A DNA stretch of 64,000 nucleotides from Ditylenchus dipsaci (GCA_004194705.1 SADC01001009.1:616677-680676), one strand, 5' to 3'. Shown: positions 1 to 10,327, numbered from the stretch's first letter. Notes: a model not told the origin generated them from the letters alone. A program made the numbers and translations.

Positions 1-117
1 TTATCGAAATCGGTTTATATTCCAAAAAGTCTAAAAGTCAAAAACTTTTTTAATGATGAGAGCTATGTTGTAAATCTAAGAATTACGGCACCGACACCAG
101 CTCACGGCACCGACTTT

Positions 118-352
118 GAAAATTTCGGGGCGTAATCGTTTCGCCAATGAAATTTTCGCCAATAAGATAATTTCGCCAACTGCATCTTTTCGCCAATGGC
201 GTCTTTTCGCCAATGGCATCTTTTCGCCAATGAAATCACTCCGCCAATGCATCTTTTCGCCAATGGCATCCTTTCGCCAATAAGATCTTTTCGCCAATGA
301 AATCAGTTCGCCAATGCATCTTTTCGCCAATGGAATCTTTCCGCCAATAACC
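118..352. repeat. cgccaatg minisatellite (reverse orientation)
   Basis: Head-to-tail imperfect copies of a 15-17 bp unit such as TTTTCGCCAATGGCATC. The array is entered by TTTCGGGGCGTAATCG on its left. The same array and flank occur in the opposite orientation at 3773-4003, so the two could be the inverted ends of one element of about 3.9 kb. No clear target duplication was found. The open frames through this array are low-complexity artefacts. Confidence 0.85.
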
Positions 353-360
353 TCGTTTTA

Positions 361-817
361 TGCGTACACTCTTAATTTCTGTGGCGAATAAGCGGTGAAA
401 GTGTAATTATTATTTAAATCTTAGAATCTTATATGTTTCTTCTACGAAAACAACAATTAGTGCTTTTAATAAAGATTATCAGTTGCATTTTATTTCTAAC
501 AATGAATGTTAATTAAAAAATTTGGAATAAAAAAGAATGGACAAAAAATTAAAAGGCCTGTGTTAAGAGTTACACACTCTTTGTCATTTTTTAGAGAAAA
601 ATACTGGCTGTCCAGATGAAAGAAAAAGAAACCCTGGAAAAGTTTAATATGCGAAAGTATTTTGTTTAGATTCATTTACACATGTTTTTATGCTCTTTTG
701 ATTTATCCTTGCATAGTTGATTCAATAATATTTTGATCTCTCCACCTATCATTAACATGCTATCCAAATAGTTTGGTTGACGAGAATTTACTTGACTTCT
801 CTCAATGGCCCTTTACA
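361..817. other. AT-rich stretch, nothing recognised
   Basis: The first 80 bases resemble, inverted, the sequence just outside the minisatellite at 3690-3770 (a shared GCTTATT / TTAAATC context). The remainder is AT-rich with no convincing exon, RNA or repeat. Confidence 0.4.
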
Positions 818-819
818 TA

Positions 820-2162
820 CTTCGGCAAACCGTTTGTTTCAAACCGTTTGCAGCAAACGGTTTGACGAGTTTGCTGCAAACCATGGTTTGTAGCAAACAG
901 TTTGTACAAACCTTTTAAACCGTTTGTTCAAACCGTTTAAACCGTTTGCTCCAAACGGTTTGATCAAAGCTTCGGTTAGTCTTGCAGTTCTTTTTTTTCA
1001 CAAATATTTCAATTTTTGTCCGTACTGTTAAATAGCAATCAAAGACAGCCCAATCCTGTTTGATGGGACCAAAACTGCGATTTCACCCACCAAAAGCCCA
1101 AACCCAGGGTAGGTACCTCCTGGGCAGGTGTATATCCACCTCGGTGACCTGAAAATTTTAAAAAAATTTCATATAAAAAATAAACCATGCTATCGAATGT
1201 AAAATCGTGTGGTGAATTAGGTTTGATAAGACCAAAACCCGATTTCACCTACCCATACCCCAAAGCCGGAAATGGGTACCTTCTGGTCAGGTGGATCAGC
1301 CGGATCGTCTATAAAATTTCAAATTTCAAAAACGAACCATGCTATCATATGTGGAATCGTGTAGGGAATTGGGTTAAATGAGACGAAAACTCCGATTTCA
1401 CGCACCAAATCCCAATATTTCGGGCAGGTACCAACTGGCCAGCTGGACCACCCAACCCGAGTGGTCGACCACTTGGAGCAAAAAAATTTTCATTTTTTCG
1501 GATTCCAAAACATATTTTCTGCATTAATTTGATCATTCTCAAGATGGTTTGATAATTGTAAAATTACGTTTTATCGACAAATTTTTGAGTTATCGCTAAC
1601 GATTGATTTTGAGAAATCAATCGTTAGCAATAACTCAAAATTTCTTGATAAAACGTGATTTTACCACTGTCAAACATCTTCAGCATGCTCGAATTAGTCC
1701 AGAAAACAGGTTTGAAACCCGAAAAAATGAAAATTTTTTTTGCTCCAAGTGGTCGACCACTCGGGTTGGGTGGTTCAGACTAAAAATTTGAATTCCCGCA
1801 AAATTTTATTTGGAGTAGCTTTGGATGGTTTCGGGTGGTTCTGGATGTTTGCGGGTGGCTTGAGGTGGTTTTGAGTGGTTTGCGGTGGTCCGGACACAAT
1901 CTAAAAATTTTCGAAAAAAAACGTAAAAAAAAACTGCCTTGGTCCCCCCTGTTGTTAAAAGTTTGTTTTATGAAAGTGGCAAACCTTTTTCTCGAGAAAA
2001 ATGGTTTGTAGCAAACGGTTTAGATAGTTTGCTGCAAACTCTTGGTTTGGTCAAACGGTTTAAGAGGTTTGCTACAAACTGTTTGCAGCAAACAATTTGA
2101 ATGGTTTGCTGCAAACCGTTTAAAGGCTCCGGCAAACGGTTTGTCCAAACGGTTTGCCGGAG
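820..2162. mobile_element. TA-flanked DNA transposon with AAACCGTTTG arrays
   Basis: The left end CTTCGGCAAACCGTTTG and right end CAAACGGTTTGCCGGAG are inverted repeats, each bordered by TA (818-819, 2163-2164). Just inside both ends (about 820-975 and 1990-2160) are dense clusters of the near-palindromic decamer AAACCGTTTG/CAAACGGTTT. No transposase was recognised. A second palindromic element sits inside. The TA duplication suggests a Tc1/mariner/pogo-type mechanism, but the superfamily is not established. Confidence 0.6.
1443..1778. mobile_element. Palindromic MITE (nested)
   Basis: Near-perfect inverted repeat centred near 1610. The outer sequence is CTGGACCACCCAACCCGAGT and the mirror is ACTCGGGTTGGGTGGTTCAG. 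Both arms carry the palindrome GTGGTCGACCAC. Members of the same family lie at 16330-16620, 16783-17278 and 29275-30003. It is non-coding; ORFs in it are mirror-image artefacts. Confidence 0.7.
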
Positions 2163-2164
2163 TA

Positions 2165-3015
2165 TAGAAAGTGCCAATCAATTCGTAGTTTTTCCGCAAT
2201 CATTGGGTTTAACTGTTTCGTGTGTTACATTTTACACCTGTTTTCTCCACACCTTGTCATTCATTCTTCTTTCGTTTTGTTTTATCAGATCCGATATCCA
2301 TTGACCGACAAATAGCCTATTTTTTTGGTAAGCTCGGGTGAGAATACGTAATACTGAGGTGGTCTTTCAATAAAATTTAAATTCATTCCTGATCGGAGAT
2401 TGCAGATTTGAGCGAAGAATTCGGTTAGATTTTCGTGCTTGAGCTCAATTTTCTTTTTTGCTTCCTTTTTAATATTTCATGATATATCTTACCAAACTTT
2501 TTAAGTAAAGTTCTAATTTTTTTTAGCAAAGAACGTGTAATGAAAGATCCTTTTTAACAAAGTTTCTGTTGCTCTTTATATTAAAAAAAAGGATTTCAGT
2601 CAGTATTTAGCTCTGGCTTCGCAAATGAAATTTTGAAAATAAGACAAATTTCAAAAATATAAGATTTTTGATCATGAATAGTCAAGATTTTAAAAAATAA
2701 CTGCTACGATCGTGGGTCCGCCGTAGTCGGGTCCTTTTCAAGCTTATACTAGGATACGTAATGAAGCTTGTGAAAACGTTGCTTTTAAGTGAACAGATCA
2801 TATTTTCTCGGAGCGCAGATCAAGAGCTAAAACGCATATTTACAAAAAAGAAAATTGAAATTTGAGTATTAAGTTATTGCCTTCTGAAAAAACACTCAGA
2901 ATAAAAAGTTTCAAGTTTTCATAAAGCTTGTGAACTTCTGAAATGACCTTAAATGTGTTAGAAGTTTATCGGTAACTTCTCAAAAAAAAATTGAATAAGT
3001 TTTATGTACCGATCG
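2165..3015. other. AT-rich stretch, nothing recognised
   Basis: No splice-bounded coding exon, tandem repeat or inverted repeat with clear ends was found. It ends where the duplicated block begins. Confidence 0.4.
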
Positions 3016-3139
3016 AAAAAGCAAAAAAGAGCTGCAAAACTATGTAATCAAAAAATTTATGCAAAAAAATACGCTATTTGAAAATAGCCTTAACATTAGT
3101 TACAAATTATTCGCTTTAACAAAAGTTTGAATTTCCGGG

Positions 3140-3500
3140 AGACCCTACTGTCATGTATTTCACCCCCCCCCCCAAAAAGCTACTGTAATATAACCAAACA
3201 CCACCCACCCCCCCCCTCCTAAAAAAAATCTCGGTTTTTTTAAAAGGGTCCAGAACCCATTACAATTCTCCTTTCAAGACAGCCCGTAATACTTTTTCAT
3301 TGCTTTTCTGGTCCTTTCATGCCAAAATTATTGCATAAAAATGATTTTCAGACACTCCTAAAAATCATGGTTTTTAGGGGGGGGTGGTTTGCGATATCGT
3401 ATATGACAGTAGGTCAATTATTGGGGTGGAGGGGTATATTACAGTAGCCTTTTCTTTTGGGGGGGGGTTTGGATTGTATATTAGAGTAGCCCCTTCCGGT
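3140..3500. mobile_element. Poly-C/G inverted element (CTACTGTAATATA family)
   Basis: The left half carries CTACTGTCATGTA, a 13-base C run and CTACTGTAATATAACC. The right half carries the mirror modules TATATGACAGTAG, GGGGTGGAGGGG and ATATTACAGTAGCC. The homopolymeric C/G runs are in the inverted ends. Repeated in unit 2 at about 17420-17760, and related modules occur at 12060-12110. Confidence 0.55.
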
Positions 3501-3772
3501 ATTTGAAATTGAAGGTATAAGTTTTCTTTTGTCAATTCATCTGAAAAATTTCGTCTTAGCAATGCATTTTTTCACTCTATTCAATAGAAAATCGGCAGGC
3601 CCACGAAAAAGTGTAATAATAATTTGGTCATACGGTGCCATTGAAAAGTAAGGTCTTTATTCTGGGAAACCCTGTAAAAGAAAAAATAACATTCGAAGAT
3701 TTAAATCATAATTACACTTCTCACCGCTTATTTGCCACGTAAATCAAGATTATACGCGAAAAGAGACTATTG

Positions 3773-4003
3773 TCGGATAGATGCCATTGGCAAAGTGATC
3801 TAATTGGCGGAAAGATTCCATTGGCGAAAAGATGCATTGGCGAACTGATTTCATTGGCGAAAAGATTCTATTGGCGAAAAGATGCCATTGGCGAAAAGAT
3901 GCATTGGCGATCTGATTTCATTGGCGAAAAGATGCCATTGGCGAAAAGATCGCATTGGCGAAAGTTTCATTGGCGAAACGATTACGCCCCAAAATTTCTA
4001 CAC
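3773..4003. repeat. cgccaatg minisatellite (forward orientation)
   Basis: Imperfect tandem copies of ATTGGCGAAAAGATGC, ending in CGATTACGCCCC. It is the inverted counterpart of the array at 118-352 and lies just outside the left end of the MULE element. Confidence 0.85.
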
Positions 4004-4070
4004 CGGTGATACTTACATCACTACCCGTACTGAAATGTGAAAGAAAAAGAGTACCACCAATATGGCGTTA

Positions 4071-4150
4071 AGCGAATTCATCAACACCGAATTCATCAAC
4101 ACACGAATTCATCAACACATGAATTCATCAACACACGAATTCATCAACAA
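4071..4150. repeat. MULE left terminal minisatellite
   Basis: About five copies of GAATTCATCAACACA (each with an EcoRI site), one of them a CCG variant. They lead into AAGTTTGTCTTGGCACG. Inverted counterpart of 5697-5882. Confidence 0.85.
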
Positions 4151-4264
4151 AGTTTGTCTTGGCACGCAATGTCAATGCTTTTAAATTTTGTTGATGATTG
4201 CGTTTTTTCTTTAAACTTACTTCTGATCTATCTAATATTCTCACCTGACATCTGTGTTGTTTAG

Positions 4265-5719
4265 GCAAGTATGAACTTCGAGCTACTTACTTCCGAAAAA
4301 AACAAGCCTATGCTAAAGGATTCTGGTGGATATCTGTACTGGAGAATACTTTCAAGGGAAAACCGGACATACTGGAGGTGTACCTTCTTTCAAACTGGAT
4401 GGACGGAACTGCAAACACCAAATGCGGAGGTATCTGGTTTTAACCTGTTTTCTGACTGTAGCCTACATCTTTTTCAGGAAAAGGCCTGACTTGCGACGGA
4501 AATTTCGAACTAACCTCAGCGCACCATCACTACGGAGATGAAAATCGCGTAGAAGCAAAGCGCTTTCAGGTTTTCGCACAATTTGCTTTTCCAATCACAT
4601 ACTTGCATTCAGGGAATAGTCCAAAAGCAAGCTCTTTCCAGCAAAGAACTTCCGCGGCGCGTTATCGGCAACGCACTCAATAAAATCTCAAAACAAGCAT
4701 GGGGTCATATTCGACGATCGTTTGTGGCAAACAACATTCGCAATATTCGACACGAGAATAAGTTGGAGCCCGCCAATCCAAAGAATCTACAATCTCTTGA
4801 GGTTATATTTTCTTTTTTAAAGCCATCTACTGATTCTTTTCTAGGTTCCGAAAGACTTCCAGATGTACCAAGATGAAGTTTTTCTCAAATTCGATGGATG
4901 GAATGGTGCTCAGCGAGTGCTGATCTTCTCTACTAACAAATTTCTGGATCTTCTCGTCGCTGAAAAGAATATCGGAGCGGATGGAACATGGGGCGTCGTG
5001 CCACTTCTCTTCGACAATTTGTGGATAATCTATGCTCGCTTGGCTCATACATTTGTCCCTGTGGTATTCTCGCTCCTCACTGATCGCAAAACAGAAACCT
5101 ATGAATTTGTGCTGAAGAAATTGGTGGAGCTGCGTCCAGACCTTTCGCCAACAAGTATTGCCGTGGACTTCGAACTGGGCGAGTTCAACGCTTTCAAGGT
5201 TTTTTTTATTGTTTGTACAAATAGGCTGTCCCCTAAAACTTAAGAAAATTTCAAATGCTTTACAGAAAGTATGGTCGGAAATCCAAATGCGTGGCTGCTT
5301 TGTACATTTGCAGCGATCCATGATCAGAAATGTTTACGAAAAGGGAAATAAGTCTCTTTATGACTCCAATTCAATGTTCCGCCTTGAAGTCAATATGATT
5401 CTGGCTCTGGCCTTCGTACCGGTGAATGACGTTGGGGTAGCATTGGATGATTTGAGGTATTTCGTATGTCTTGATTGGTTTCTTACGTGTTTTCTTTAGG
5501 ACCAAAGTGGAGGGATATCAGCATGGAAAAGAACTCGAACCGCTGATAGACTACTTTGAAGATAACTACGTGGGACGACCCACAGCGGGCGGAGTTCACA
5601 CCGGGGAAATTTACAGCGGGTGGAATTTACCGCCGCCCGATGCAAGGAAAAAGATTTGCGATTTTAAAACCCTAAAATTTCGTGCCAAGACAAATTTTGT
5701 TGATGAATTCGTGTGTTGA
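4265..5719 (+). pseudogene. FLYWCH zinc finger / MULE transposase, frame-broken
   Basis: Probable exons: 4265-4429, 4478-4801, 4845-5198, 5266-5456 and 5500-5719, separated by GT-AG introns of 43-67 bp. Exon 1 carries a FLYWCH finger (GYLYW, then TYWRC). Exon 2 carries its distal Cys and the AHHHY histidines. Exon 3 begins the MULE domain, with ADGTW as the first catalytic Asp region and VDFELGEFNAF as the second. Exon 4 has the family's GCFVHLQR motif, and exon 5 the NYVGRPTAGG motif. A mutated transposase would excise and integrate the element by DDE chemistry in the nucleus. Exon 1 needs a net one-base shift to join exon 2, and exon 2 holds a further 1-bp difference from unit 2. The usual C-terminal part after the GRP motif is missing: the frame runs straight into the terminal repeat and stops at 5719. 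Confidence 0.8.
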
Positions 5720-5882
5720 TGAATTCGTGTGTTGATGAATTCGTGTGTTGATGAATTCGGTGTTGATGAATTCGATGTTGATGAATTCGGTGTTGATGAA
5801 TTCGTGTGTTGATGAATTCGTGTGTTGATGAATTCGGTGTTGATGAATTCGATGTTGATGAATTCGGTGTTGATGAATTCAG
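5697..5882. repeat. MULE right terminal minisatellite
   Basis: About 12 tandem copies of TGTTGATGAATTCGTG and shorter variants (TGTTGATGAATTCGG, TGTTGATGAATTCGA). Mirror of 4071-4150. The copy number is larger here than on the left. Confidence 0.9.
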
Positions 5883-5900
5883 GGTCACCCCCACCAATAT

Positions 5901-6745
5901 CTATGCATATCAGAGTAATCTGGGTACAATACACCACCCACCTATTTTTTATAATATTTAGATGGTTTACATATATTTTCGATAGTATCTGTGCCCTCTA
6001 GGTGATTAAGAGACAACCAGGGAACATTGGGAACAATCTATGGGTCTGAGAATAGTCTTCAAAAAGTAGGTTAGCTGATTAATAAAGGTTATATGATATT
6101 TATTGCGCCCGCAAGTAATTGAATTGCATTAAACCAAAGCTGGTATCTGTACTCATTAATAAGACTCCTACTTATTTTGAGACCTTAAATCTTATTTATT
6201 TTTAGATTTTTTTGTCAAAAATGTTTTTTTAGCAACAAAAGAGCAATAAGAACTGTGTAAAATAGCATGTTTTTACCAAAATACCCTAAATGTACTTTTT
6301 TACAAAAAATTAAGATACCAGCCATATATAAAACTAATCAATTGTAAGATACGGCTCAAATATTGCACCACAAAAAAACCGTAACATCGGCTAAACACCA
6401 AACATCCTCTCATAATCAAGTGATTTGTTCCGTAATCCCAAGTTTATGGCACGAAATAATATGATTATCTACTGTGCGTAGAGAGCGCTAAAGCAAAAAA
6501 AGTTTATACGTGAAAGTATCTTTTTCAGGTACCGCAGGGTTAAAGAAAATGAGATATACGAAAGAGTAGCAAGGTATTTTAAAGTTGGAGTGGGTAAGGT
6601 ATCTGCAACTCTATTTGCAAATTACCTAAAATTTAAGCATTCACCTTGGTCTCCTAAGGCAAAAAGTCATATTTTGGTTGAAAATACATGAAATTATGAC
6701 TTTCCCTTCAAGACAAAAACATAGAAAAAAATATACGAAAAATGA
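5901..6745. other. AT-rich stretch, nothing recognised
   Basis: No exon, RNA or bounded repeat was identified. Colinear with 20082-20915 in unit 2. Confidence 0.4.
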
Positions 6746-6746
6746 C

Positions 6747-6885
6747 TTAAGTGCACCCCCTGTGGTGCATCCCCCTAAGTGCACCCCCTTGAAGTGCACC
6801 CCTACCAGAGGGGGGTGCACTTCAAGGGGGTGCACTTAGGGGGGGGGGGGGTGGTAAGTGCACTACAGGGGCGTGCACTTCAACT
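6747..6885. repeat. GTGCAC-rich hairpin with poly-G tract
   Basis: GTGCAC (ApaLI site) occurs repeatedly, spaced by short C or G runs. The left part (AAGTGCACCCCCTTG) is mirrored by the right part (CAAGGGGGTGCACTT), giving a stable hairpin. An 11-13 base G run follows at about 6840-6852. Unit 2 copy at 20917-21030. Confidence 0.8.
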
Positions 6886-6890
6886 TTTAC

Positions 6891-7477
6891 GCCCTGTCCC
6901 TTCCTTATCATGGCAATTTGAAAGGTTTGAATGCGCGCGGGACCACACACATTTTTTCAATAATAATTCCGAATTATTTTTTTCTTTGCGCTCATTGTTT
7001 AGAAAATAAATGTGTAAATTTGTTCAAAACTTAAAACCATTCACTAGTCGAGCTAGCCCAACATTGCTTCACAATGCCAGATCGGACAACTTATCCGACT
7101 TGCACTGCTACACAACTGTCACTGTAGTGATGTGACCAGGGTGGCCAGATGTCCTGCTTTAGCAGGAATTTCCTGCTTTTTGGTTTTGAAATCTGCTTTT
7201 TGACAGTGAAAAAGCAGGAATTTTATAGGAACTTTATGTTCATTCCTGCTTTTTGCAGATTTTTCGTTTCAAAATCCTGCTTTTCGACATCGAAATCCTG
7301 CTTTGAAGATTTTGCATCTGGCCACCCTGGATGTGACATTATATCGATTAAAAAATAACGTTTAAAATTTAAAATGCAAACAAAAAAATAATTCGAAAAC
7401 ATTATTGACAAAATCTATGTGGTCCCGCGCGAATTCAAACCTTTGAAATTGCCATGATAAGGAAGAGACAGGGTCCT
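6891..7477. mobile_element. TTAA-family MITE with nested hAT-type MITE
   Basis: Left inner sequence CCTTCCTTATCATGGCAATTTG is mirrored on the right by AAATTGCCATGATAAGG, then GGGTCCT and a TTAA (7478-7481) shared with the next element. The middle contains CGCGCGGGACCA / TGGTCCCGCGCG, as in the member at 35628-36243. The left terminus is degenerate. Confidence 0.5.
7137..7329. mobile_element. hAT-type MITE, 8-bp TSD
   Basis: Terminal inverted repeats CAGGGTGGCCAGATG / CATCTGGCCACCCTG are flanked by a perfect 8-bp duplication GATGTGAC (7129-7136, 7330-7337). The interior is a series of CCTGCTTTT repeats in both orientations. The 193-bp size, CAGGG end and 8-bp duplication are characteristic of non-autonomous hAT elements. 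Confidence 0.85.
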
Positions 7478-7525
7478 TTAAAGGGGCATACTCGCAAGCG
7501 ATAGAAACATTTCAAAAAACTAGTA

Positions 7526-7936
7526 CAGTCAAACTTCGATTTAACGCCAGCACCTCAAGTTCGTTCCCGCCTAGGGTCCGGAACTTTTTTTCCTCTCTTT
7601 TTGAAGGCTTTCTTATTTCTTTTTTCACAGTCTGGTTTTAAATATCGCAATAAATTTCAATTAAACCGATCGTTTTAAAAAAAAAGTTTTTCCATTTAAA
7701 AAACAAAACCTCGATAAAACACCACCCCTTTTTGAAAGCAGGTGAGTTTTTGTTTTTTAAATGGCAAAAACTGTTTAGTTTTTGAAAAACGATCGACAAA
7801 ATCGGAATCCTCACGATATTTGCGACCAGACTGTCAAAACAGAACTAGCAAAAATATTCAGAAATCGGGGTAAAAAAATCGTTGGACCCGAGAAGGGAAC
7901 GAACTTTTGGGGTGGCGTTATATCGAGGCTTGACTG
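7526..7936. mobile_element. pogo/Tigger-like MITE (left arm)
   Basis: TIRs CAGTCAAACTTCGATTTAAC and GTTATATCGAGGCTTGACTG, flanked by TA (7524-7525, 7937-7938). The TA target and CAGT start are typical of pogo-type elements. It has an internal inverted repeat around 7685-7770. Confidence 0.7.
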
Positions 7937-8088
7937 TACTAGTTCAACTACAAAAAGAATTATTTGGAAATGCAAATTTTTTGAGTACTCTTTGGTGATA
8001 AGTGATAAAAAGCACTGTCACTTGATTAATAGGAGAAAAATAGCATCAGTGGCTCAGTGATTTAGTGGTAAAGCGGCGGTGGACTGTG

Positions 8089-8880
8089 TTTAATTATTTA
8101 AATTGGGCTGATTTTAGTAATGCTTGTATGCATTTTCTCTCTATTTATTTATTATAGGCAGCAGTAAGGTTAACAATTGTAAGTCAAAAAATGTTGGCTG
8201 AAACCTCAAAGAATTTTCGGGGTTTCACCGGTGCGCGGAAGCGCTTGACAAAAAATTCTAAAGTGGCCGAATTTTTTCGCCACACCCTGTACTTAACCTA
8301 TATTTTAACCTGTATTTAAACAACTATGAACACTATCAGTAATAATGTTTTGGCCAAAACTAAATTTACAGACAACAAAGTTGAGCCTCAATGAACCGTC
8401 TTTACAGTTGCCCTTTCTGTGTCAAAGAAAAAGGTGTTTACATGATATAACCTTTTTGTTAAGATATTCGTTCAAAACATGGCTTGAGTATAGAATTTCT
8501 CCACGCAGAGCGCTTAGATGGAGGAGATAACCTCATGTTGGTGATTCTCGACCCCGATTTCATGAGAAAGCCAGCTGTTTTTTTGAATCTGAGAAAAAAA
8601 ATTCGAACCACAGGGGTATCATGGTTTTTTAATATGAGGTTATCTCTTCCATCCGAGCACTATGCGTGGGGGGGGCGGTGGTTCTATGCTGCAACCCAAA
8701 AAATTCGTTGTCTCTAGCTTTAAATAATTGCGAGCGGTGAACACATAAATTTTAAAATAATAAATCGGTACTTGTTGTTGGTGGTAAGAACGATATAATT
8801 ACGAGTAAATCAATATTTTGGAAGTGTAAACCACCTAGATCTCCAGAAAAATGTTCATTTTAAAAATGCAAGGAATTTTC
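8089..8880. other. Palindrome loop, mostly unrecognised
   Basis: Contains a small hairpin (GGAGGATAACCTCAT-like at 8520-8540 against ATGAGGTTATCTCTTCC at 8636-8653). The segment 8564-9330 is absent from unit 2. No gene was seen. Confidence 0.45.
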
Positions 8881-8888
8881 TGACTTAA

Positions 8889-9117
8889 AGAAGCATGCCC
8901 GTGCGTTTCAAAAAGTTAAGGCGTGGACCAGCGATTTTTTTAACCGTCCTGTTTTTCACTCGTTCCGCGTTCAATCTGAAATTGATGACTTTATACTACT
9001 TTTAAAAGTTAGGAGAAAACTTAAAAACCTAGAAAAAAGCGCGTGAAAAAATTAGCAAGAAAGAAAAAAATTAGCTGGTTTCCGCCTTTTCTCTGTGTAA
9101 CGGACAGGCATGCTCCT
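8889..9117. mobile_element. TTAA-flanked MITE
   Basis: TIRs AGAAGCATGCCCGTGCGTT and the mirror of AGGAGCATGCCTGTCCGTT are flanked by TTAA (8885-8888 and 9118-9121). The TTAA on the right is shared with another AGGACCATGC end. Absent from unit 2. Confidence 0.65.
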
Positions 9118-9498
9118 TTAAAGGACCATGCTCAAGCGTTCTAAATGGTAAACCCCCTCCCATAACCCGCCTCTGATTAAAAAATCATAATCATTGATCT
9201 TATTTTCGGATTTTTTTATTTGGTTTTTTACAAAACAAGGGCTAGAATTTAAATTTAGGTTCAGTTTTGTTAGAAACTCAATAAGTAATTCTAGTAAAAG
9301 ACAAGAAAAAATACTGCTTTCAATCGGTATCGAAAAAAAAGACTGTCACAGTCCACCGCCGCTTTACCACTAAATCACTGAGCCACTGATGCTATTTTTC
9401 TCCTATTAATCAAGTGACAGTGCTTTTTATCACTTATCACCAAAGAGTACTCAAAAAATTTGCATTTCCAAATAATTCTTTTTGTAGTTGAACTAGTA

Positions 9499-9907
9499 CA
9501 GTCAAGCCTCGATATAACGCCACCCCAAAAGTTCGTTCCCTTCTCGGGTCCAACGATTTTTTTACCCCGATTTCTGAATATTTTTGCTAGTTCTGTTTTG
9601 ACAGTCTGGTCGCAAATATCGTGAGGATTCCGATTTTGTCGATCGTTTTTCAAAAACTAAACAGTTTTTGCCATTTAAAAAACAAAAACTCACCTGCTTT
9701 CAAAAAGGGGTGGTGTTTTATCGAGGTTTTGTTTTTTAAATGGAAAACTTTTTTTTTAAAACGATCGGTTTAATTGAAATTTATTGCGATATTTAAAACC
9801 AGACTGTGAAAAAGAAATAAGAAAGCCTTCAAAAAGAGAGGAAAAAAAGTTCCGGACCCTAGGCGGGAACGAACTTGAGGTGCTGGCGTTAAATCGAAGT
9901 TTGACTG
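9499..9907. mobile_element. pogo/Tigger-like MITE (right arm, inverted copy)
   Basis: Mirror image of 7526-7936 within the second palindrome arm, bordered by TA on both sides. Confidence 0.7.
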
Positions 9908-9955
9908 TACTAGTTTTTTGAAATGTTTCTATCGCTTGCGAGTATGCCCCTTTAA

Positions 9956-10327
9956 AAGCGAATTTTGGGTTTTGGGCACTTTGGGTTTTACGAATTAGAA
10001 TGGTCCCGCGCGAATTCAAAATTTCCAAATTGCTGTGCTTATCAAGTTTCATGGTCTTTTAAACATCCCCCCTAAAAAAAGCTACTCGGTGTGGTAAATT
10101 GAGTAGTGCCAAATTTTCTTACGAAATTAATACTTTCGATAATGCACTTGATTAACATCCTTTGTTTACTTTTAAATTTTACAAAAATACGAACCAAGAA
10201 TGTCTAGTCTGCCATATAAATGTCCGAAAAACATCGAAAGGGTGAAAAAAATCAAAAAAGTTATGAAAAAATAACGAAAAAGCATAAAAAATAACAAAAA
10301 ACAAAATGGTAAATTCGCTTCTTTTAA
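9956..10327. other. Truncated TTAA MITE plus AT-rich sequence
   Basis: 9956-10056 is the right half of the CGCGCGAATTC / ATCAAGTTTCATGGTC family. 10079-10115 has AAAGCTACTCGGTGTGG, a fragment of the poly-C/G family. The rest is AT-rich with nothing recognised. Confidence 0.45.

Larger units (their letters stand above)
4064..5891 (+). mobile_element. MULE (Mutator-like) transposon with minisatellite inverted ends
   Basis: Both sides carry the direct repeat CACCAATAT (4055-4063 and 5892-5900; the preceding base also matches), the size expected for Mutator-like target duplications. The inverted ends consist of tandem GAATTCATCAACACA units (4071-4150 left, 5697-5882 right, mirrored). They are followed by a conserved inner part, CAAARTTTGTCTTGGCACG. 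Between them lies a multi-exon FLYWCH/MULE transposase remnant. The end of the transposase appears to have been lost against the right terminal repeat. Confidence 0.8.
7482..9951. mobile_element. TTAA-flanked giant foldback element
   Basis: Two nearly identical inverted arms of about 605 bp (7482-8088 and 9347-9951) enclose a 1.26-kb loop. The ends are AGGGGCATACTCGC and its mirror, bordered by TTAA on both sides. Each arm contains a pogo-like MITE. The identical 92-residue frames at 7782-8060 (+) and 9375-9653 (-) are the two arms, not genes. A TTAA target suggests a piggyBac-type mechanism; no transposase is inside. Confidence 0.7.

Noticed and set aside
3770..4264. Repetitive frames rich in GEKMPLAKR and INTRIHQH
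   Set aside because: They are translations of the cgccaatg and GAATTCATCAACACA minisatellites; all frames stay open because the unit lengths allow it.
5697..5882. Possible CRISPR array
   Set aside because: The units are contiguous 15-16 mers without spacers, in a eukaryotic transposon end.
8040..8095. tRNA A-box-like GTGGCTCAGTGATTTAGTGG
   Set aside because: No B box or cloverleaf follows, and the sequence is part of the palindrome arm.
7782..9653. Identical 92-residue frames on opposite strands (7782-8060 and 9375-9653)
   Set aside because: They are the two arms of one palindromic element, and no domain or codon signal supports a gene.
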